DNA of 18,340 nt, from the NCBI GenBank assembly GCA_021805405.1, contig JAJZFK010000431.1, positions 1 to 18,340 of the forward strand, given 5' to 3'. The notes below the pieces were generated by a model that had not been told where the DNA came from, did not search any database, and saw nothing but the letters and a program-made list of their open reading frames with translations. A program made the translations under genes and the position numbers. This document shows positions 15,277 through 18,340 of the stretch, one piece after another. Each line of letters begins with the position of its first letter. The first letter of the stretch is position 1. Origin of the DNA: a bacterium. GTDB lineage: Bacteria; Armatimonadota; Chthonomonadetes; Chthonomonadales; Chthonomonadaceae.

Positions 15277-15923
15277 GCAAAAAACCTGCCAAGCGACACA
15301 TCAAAAAGATATCGCCGGCAAAGAAATCACCTAACAACTTACCTGGGTCAGTTCCAAACGCCTCAAGCCCCGGCGTCATGAAGGTGGATCCGTCCATCGA
15401 AAAGGCCATTCAAAAGGTGTTCTTCGGCTACGTGATACGAATGATGCTCACGCTGTTTCTCACGATACTTACCGCCATCATCGTCGTTCACTTTGTTAAG
15501 GCAGACAAAACACTCACACCTGGAATCGTGTTTATGTCGGTTATGCTTGGGCTTGTCTTCTCGTACCGCCGGGGGGTAGCACAGGTCTTTCTGGAAGTTC
15601 GCAAACTAGGAAGCGAAAGACTGGCACAGCGCAGATACGCCGACGCAGTATTTGCGCTGGAACACTTTCACCGGATTGGCAACATGGGGTTCGACCGTGA
15701 CGGACGGGCGCACTACGAGCTTATGCTTGCCTATCATGGTATGGGGCAGGCAGACAGGGCAAAGAATATGGCTGAATGGCTAACCAAGTACCGTTCGCGA
15801 AGCCAGTACACCGCCAAACTGGTTGCTAGCAGCGGTACCGCTACGGTCATTGCCGAAGATCAGGAATCGGTTCGCGCTCCAGAAGATGCAAGCACCGCGG
15901 ATTCGGCAGCACCCAGGCAATGA
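15273..15923 (+). CDS. Small membrane protein with helical-repeat C-terminal part, unknown function
   Basis: I do not recognise this 216-residue protein. It begins with a very basic, Lys- and Pro-rich segment (1-25) that should stay in the cytoplasm. Two membrane helices follow, at about 51-75 (FGYVIRMMLTLFLTILTAII) and 82-99. Residues 113-175 form amphipathic helix pairs resembling one or two TPR units (RRYADAVFALEHFHRIG, then HYELMLAYHGMGQADRAKNM). The tail is acidic and low in complexity. The start is a GTG overlapping the permease stop as GTGA, so it is translationally coupled to the permease. The last 64 bases overlap the 3' end of the convergent CDF gene. A scaffold role in the membrane is possible but not shown. 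Confidence 0.7.
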   Translation: MSKKPAKRHIKKISPAKKSPNNLPGSVPNASSPGVMKVDPSIEKAIQKVFFGYVIRMMLTLFLTILTAIIVVHFVKADKTLTPGIVFMSVMLGLVFSYRRGVAQVFLEVRKLGSERLAQRRYADAVFALEHFHRIGNMGFDRDGRAHYELMLAYHGMGQADRAKNMAEWLTKYRSRSQYTAKLVASSGTATVIAEDQESVRAPEDASTADSAAPRQ

Positions 15924-16864
15924 AACGGCCCTGCGTGCGAACACCCATCGCACTCGGTCTCTATGGTTGAATGATCAACCTGATAGCGTGCTTCTAACAG
16001 ACCCTTCACAGTCTGAACGACTTTGCTAGTCTCCTGATCGGAATTGCGGTTTACTGTGAGATGACACGAAAGAGCGTGCATTTCGTCGGCGATTGACCAA
16101 ACATGAAGGTCGTGCACTCCGGCAACGCCGGGAAGCGCAAGAATATCGGAAGTAAGTGACTCCAGGTTTATACCTTTTGGCACTCCTTCGAGAAGAATGT
16201 TGACCGTCTCCGTAATGATTGACCAAGACGACAGCCCAATTATAACGGCAAGAACGATCGAGATAACGGGATCCAGCACTTGCAAGCCAGTGTAGTGAAT
16301 GATAACACCGGCGACTACTACGCCAAGTGACGCAATTGCATCACCCGCCATGTGAACAAAAGCGCTGCGAACGTTCACGCTATGTGCAGCCTCACCGCGC
16401 AGCCCCAGCGCTATAGCAAGGTTCACCACGATGGCAGCCCCAGCCGTAAAAATCATGATTTGCGAGTGCACCGGTTCCGGATTGAGTATCCGCGTAACAG
16501 CCTCTTCCCCAATCAGCAGTGCAATGCCAACCAGCGTCACCGCGTTTACCAGAGCAGTAAGAATAGAGACACGGTGATAACCATAAGTACGTCGTTGCGA
16601 GGCTGGCCTCGTGGAGGCACGTATTGCGTACCAAGAGAGCATCAGCGCGAGCGCATCGGTGAAATTGTGGCCCGCGTCCGAAAGCAGCGCAAGACTGTTG
16701 GCCTTTGCAGCAGCAACAAGCTCGAAGACAACAAATGCAAGGGTCAACACAAGCGAGGCAAACAGCCGCGGCCCTGCGATGCCGCGAGCACTGTGCGTGT
16801 GTCCCGGTCCCCCACAACAATTATGATCACCATGATCGTGCGTCTGTTCATGCTTACTCATCAC
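15860..16864 (-). CDS. Cation diffusion facilitator (CDF) metal exporter, zinc type
   Basis: The product is 334 residues with six membrane helices and a cytoplasmic C-terminal domain. Numbering from the GTG at 16864, the transport-site motif in TM2 is DAGHNFTD with H66 and D70, and in TM5 HMAGD with H171 and D175. Paired HxxxD motifs are typical of Zn-selective CzcD/ZitB-type CDFs, which exchange Zn for protons. The N-terminus is a metal-binding tail (HEQTHDHGDHNCCGGPGHTH). The C-terminal domain has GVHDLHVWSIADEMHALSCH, plus a Cys-containing extension (ETECDGC). The GTG at 16864 has GGGAG seven bases upstream, and an ATG follows directly at 16861; either could be the start. It lies 25 bases after the His-rich membrane protein gene, in one operon. 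The 3' end overlaps the convergent gene. Confidence 0.9.
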   Translation of the reverse strand: MMSKHEQTHDHGDHNCCGGPGHTHSARGIAGPRLFASLVLTLAFVVFELVAAAKANSLALLSDAGHNFTDALALMLSWYAIRASTRPASQRRTYGYHRVSILTALVNAVTLVGIALLIGEEAVTRILNPEPVHSQIMIFTAGAAIVVNLAIALGLRGEAAHSVNVRSAFVHMAGDAIASLGVVVAGVIIHYTGLQVLDPVISIVLAVIIGLSSWSIITETVNILLEGVPKGINLESLTSDILALPGVAGVHDLHVWSIADEMHALSCHLTVNRNSDQETSKVVQTVKGLLEARYQVDHSTIETECDGCSHAGPFHCLGAAESAVLASSGARTDS

Positions 16865-16889
16865 CTGAACACTCCCTTACAGGTTCACT

Positions 16890-17627
16890 TCATTTAACAA
16901 ACAGCATTAGTCCCACACCAAGCAGGACCATAAGCACACCTGCCAGCATTCCCTCGTACATCTCCAGCCAAGCCAGTTTTAATTGCGCCAGGCCAGAAAG
17001 CGAGAGCGCGACAAGGAGTATCATAAGCGGTGGAGTAATGACCATGAATATAAGGCTTATAGCCACGAGTACCCACACTCCCATCGCAGAACAACCCACG
17101 TAGAGCGGCAGCATATCTAGGCATGGTGACAATACCAACCCAAGTATAAGCGCTCCCATAGCAGCCTTATCCGCACCTGAAAATGCGGTATTTACCTTAA
17201 CAGACGGTTCGGTTACAGGTAAATCATCGTGCTCGCTATGGTCATGATGATCGTGGCTGGCACCGGGAAGTCGCAAATGGAGGTGTACGTGGCCAGATCC
17301 GCGAATATTTGATACTATAAACACTACTCCCAATGCGATAAGTACTACAGAGATTCCGGCCTGCTCGGCCCACGGGGGCAGGTGGTGCAAAATTGCAGCC
17401 CCGGCACTAGCGAGCAACAGACCCAACAGCGCGGTTAGCAGCACATGGCCTGTACCGGCGATGGCAACAGATAAAAGCGTTCGGCTTCTACTCCATTTGC
17501 GCGCACGGCCCATTAGCACAAATGAAAGCCAGTGCGAAGGAAGCATTGCGTGCATAACGGCCAGCACCGCTGCTGCCGATAAGATAGCGCCTACTGATGA
17601 CGTCGCTGGCGATAGGTGAAATTCCAT
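16890..17627 (-). CDS. His-rich NicO/TauE-like membrane protein, putative metal transporter
   Basis: This 245-residue protein has about six membrane helices. The first helix carries HAMLPSHW (26-33), followed by the loop GRARKWSRSRT and H61 in GTGHVLLT. This pattern recalls the HxxxxxH helices of NicO/RcnA and UreH-type transporters. A cytoplasmic or periplasmic loop at 113-133 is packed with histidines (GHVHLHLRL, then SHDHHDHSEHDD), a usual sign of metal binding. The second half has LSPCLDMLPLY and the CcdA/TauE-like VITPPLMILLVALSLSG. It is first in a leftward operon with the zinc-type CDF exporter, so efflux or buffering of Zn, Ni or Co is likely. The metal is not determined. The ATG at 17627 has no clear SD. 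The promoter region shared with mnmE contains a near-palindrome. Confidence 0.7.
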   Translation of the reverse strand: MEFHLSPATSSVGAILSAAAVLAVMHAMLPSHWLSFVLMGRARKWSRSRTLLSVAIAGTGHVLLTALLGLLLASAGAAILHHLPPWAEQAGISVVLIALGVVFIVSNIRGSGHVHLHLRLPGASHDHHDHSEHDDLPVTEPSVKVNTAFSGADKAAMGALILGLVLSPCLDMLPLYVGCSAMGVWVLVAISLIFMVITPPLMILLVALSLSGLAQLKLAWLEMYEGMLAGVLMVLLGVGLMLFVK

Positions 17628-17674
17628 TTAAAAGCTTTGTTCTTTTCCTCGCGAATACCCGGCATACAAATTGT

Positions 17675-17691
17675 TGGTACATTATATACCA
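17675..17691. promoter_or_regulatory. Near-palindrome over the divergent metal-operon/mnmE promoter
   Basis: TGGTACATTATATACCA pairs at 7 of 8 positions around a central T. On the minus strand it contains a perfect -10 hexamer TATAAT (17681-17686) for the His-rich transporter operon. A dimeric repressor bound here would occlude that promoter, as metal sensors do for efflux operons. No sensor gene is in the window. Confidence 0.45.
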
Positions 17692-17733
17692 TGTATCTAG
17701 CAATGAACCTAACAATCTGCTTGGCCCGCTACT

Positions 17734-18340
17734 ATGAATAAACCGGCAACTACCAGCGTAGACAATGACACAATCACCGCAATTGCAACTGCATCCGGTG
17801 AGGCGGGCCTCGCGGTCATACGTATCAGCGGCCCGGACGCCTTTCGCTGCACGCGCGCGCGGTTTGTGCCCTTCAAACCGCACAAAAGCCCACAATCGCA
17901 CTACACCGCACGGTATGGCACGTTCCTAGCCGCGAACGAGGTCGCCATTGACGATGTGGTGGTTCTCGCGATGCGTGCGCCAAATTCATACACCGGCGAG
18001 GATACTGTTGAGATATCGTGCCACGGTGGAAGCACCGTTACAGGCTTAGTGCTCAATAGCATAATTCAATATGGTATACGCCTCGCGCGCCCCGGTGAGT
18101 TCACGTTGCGAGCGTTCCTTAATGGTAAGCTGGATCTCGCCCAGTGCGAAGCAGTTGCCGATCTCGTGCACGCACGTACCGAGGCGGCAGTACGTTCTGC
18201 GCGGCGGCAGCTGGATGGTGGACTATCTAACCGATGCTCACAGCTGCGAAGTGAACTACTTGGAGTGCTAGCCGCGATTGAGGTCACCATCGACTATAGC
18301 GATGAGGTACCTGAACTAGACGTTTCCGCCATTGCATTGC
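17734..18340 (+). CDS. mnmE: tRNA modification GTPase MnmE, N-terminal part, cut by window end
   Basis: MnmE with MnmG makes the 5-carboxymethylaminomethyl group on U34 of certain tRNAs. The visible 202 codons cover the N-terminal tetrahydrofolate-binding domain and the start of the helical domain. The opening is DTITAIATASGEAGLAVIRI and SGPDAF. Family signatures follow: DDVVVLAMRAPNSYTGEDTV, then EISCHGG, then ARPGEFTLRAFLNGKLDLAQ and CEAVADLVHARTEAA. The GTPase domain lies beyond the window. The ATG at 17734 has no SD; its first bases overlap the end of a 16-codon frame (17691-17741), ATGAATAA being shared. The reading frame is clean to the last base. Confidence 0.93.
   Translation, partial: MNKPATTSVDNDTITAIATASGEAGLAVIRISGPDAFRCTRARFVPFKPHKSPQSHYTARYGTFLAANEVAIDDVVVLAMRAPNSYTGEDTVEISCHGGSTVTGLVLNSIIQYGIRLARPGEFTLRAFLNGKLDLAQCEAVADLVHARTEAAVRSARRQLDGGLSNRCSQLRSELLGVLAAIEVTIDYSDEVPELDVSAIAL

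Noticed and set aside
16352..17103. Plus- and minus-strand open frames overlapping the CDF and His-rich transporter genes
   Set aside because: The real genes have clear motifs and membrane helices; these frames have low-quality composition and no ribosome site.

Overview
The window is bacterial chromosome of moderate GC. Genes carry canonical Shine-Dalgarno (SD) sites (AAGGAG, GAGGAG, GGAG), several use TTG or GTG starts, and the right end holds the bacterial tRNA-modification gene mnmE. The phylum cannot be fixed from this stretch. A secreted GH74-type glycosidase points to a free-living organism that meets plant polysaccharides. I saw no rRNA, tRNA, CRISPR array, transposase or integrase.

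Left part (1-4920): a single-domain LuxR-type regulator is followed by a stress or detoxification block. An SDR oxidoreductase and a TetA-like MFS pump read leftward. They diverge from a rightward dps - marR - flavodoxin (WrbA-like) operon, which ends at a clear rho-independent terminator. A DoxX-family membrane protein follows. Two near-palindromes in the divergent promoter region are candidate operators, the right-hand one for the MarR protein. The dps gene is broken by an in-frame TAA and has also lost a ferroxidase-site histidine. The SDR lacks the usual catalytic serine.

Middle (4974-14030): a leftward GH74-like exoglycanase is followed, after a 320-base stretch without a gene, by a rightward cluster that looks like an uncharacterised defence system. 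It has two tandem paralogues of a type I restriction R-subunit N-terminal (HSDR_N) fold, one short and one long, then a DUF4007-like protein, then a 1386-residue P-loop ATPase with a long coiled-coil tail. Each paralogue has its own TATAAT box exactly 61 bases before its start codon. In both, the E-x-K of the nuclease motif is missing. The three main genes are packed with gaps of 2 and 3 bases. No modification enzyme, active nuclease or helicase is visible beside them.

Right part (14041-18340): an orphan FecCD-type metal-chelate permease overlaps by four bases a small two-helix membrane protein. That gene converges on, and overlaps by 64 bases, a leftward pair made of a His-rich NicO/TauE-like membrane protein and a zinc-type CDF exporter. 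The pair diverges from mnmE, which runs off the window. A near-palindrome containing a perfect TATAAT lies in the shared promoter region and is a candidate metal-responsive operator.
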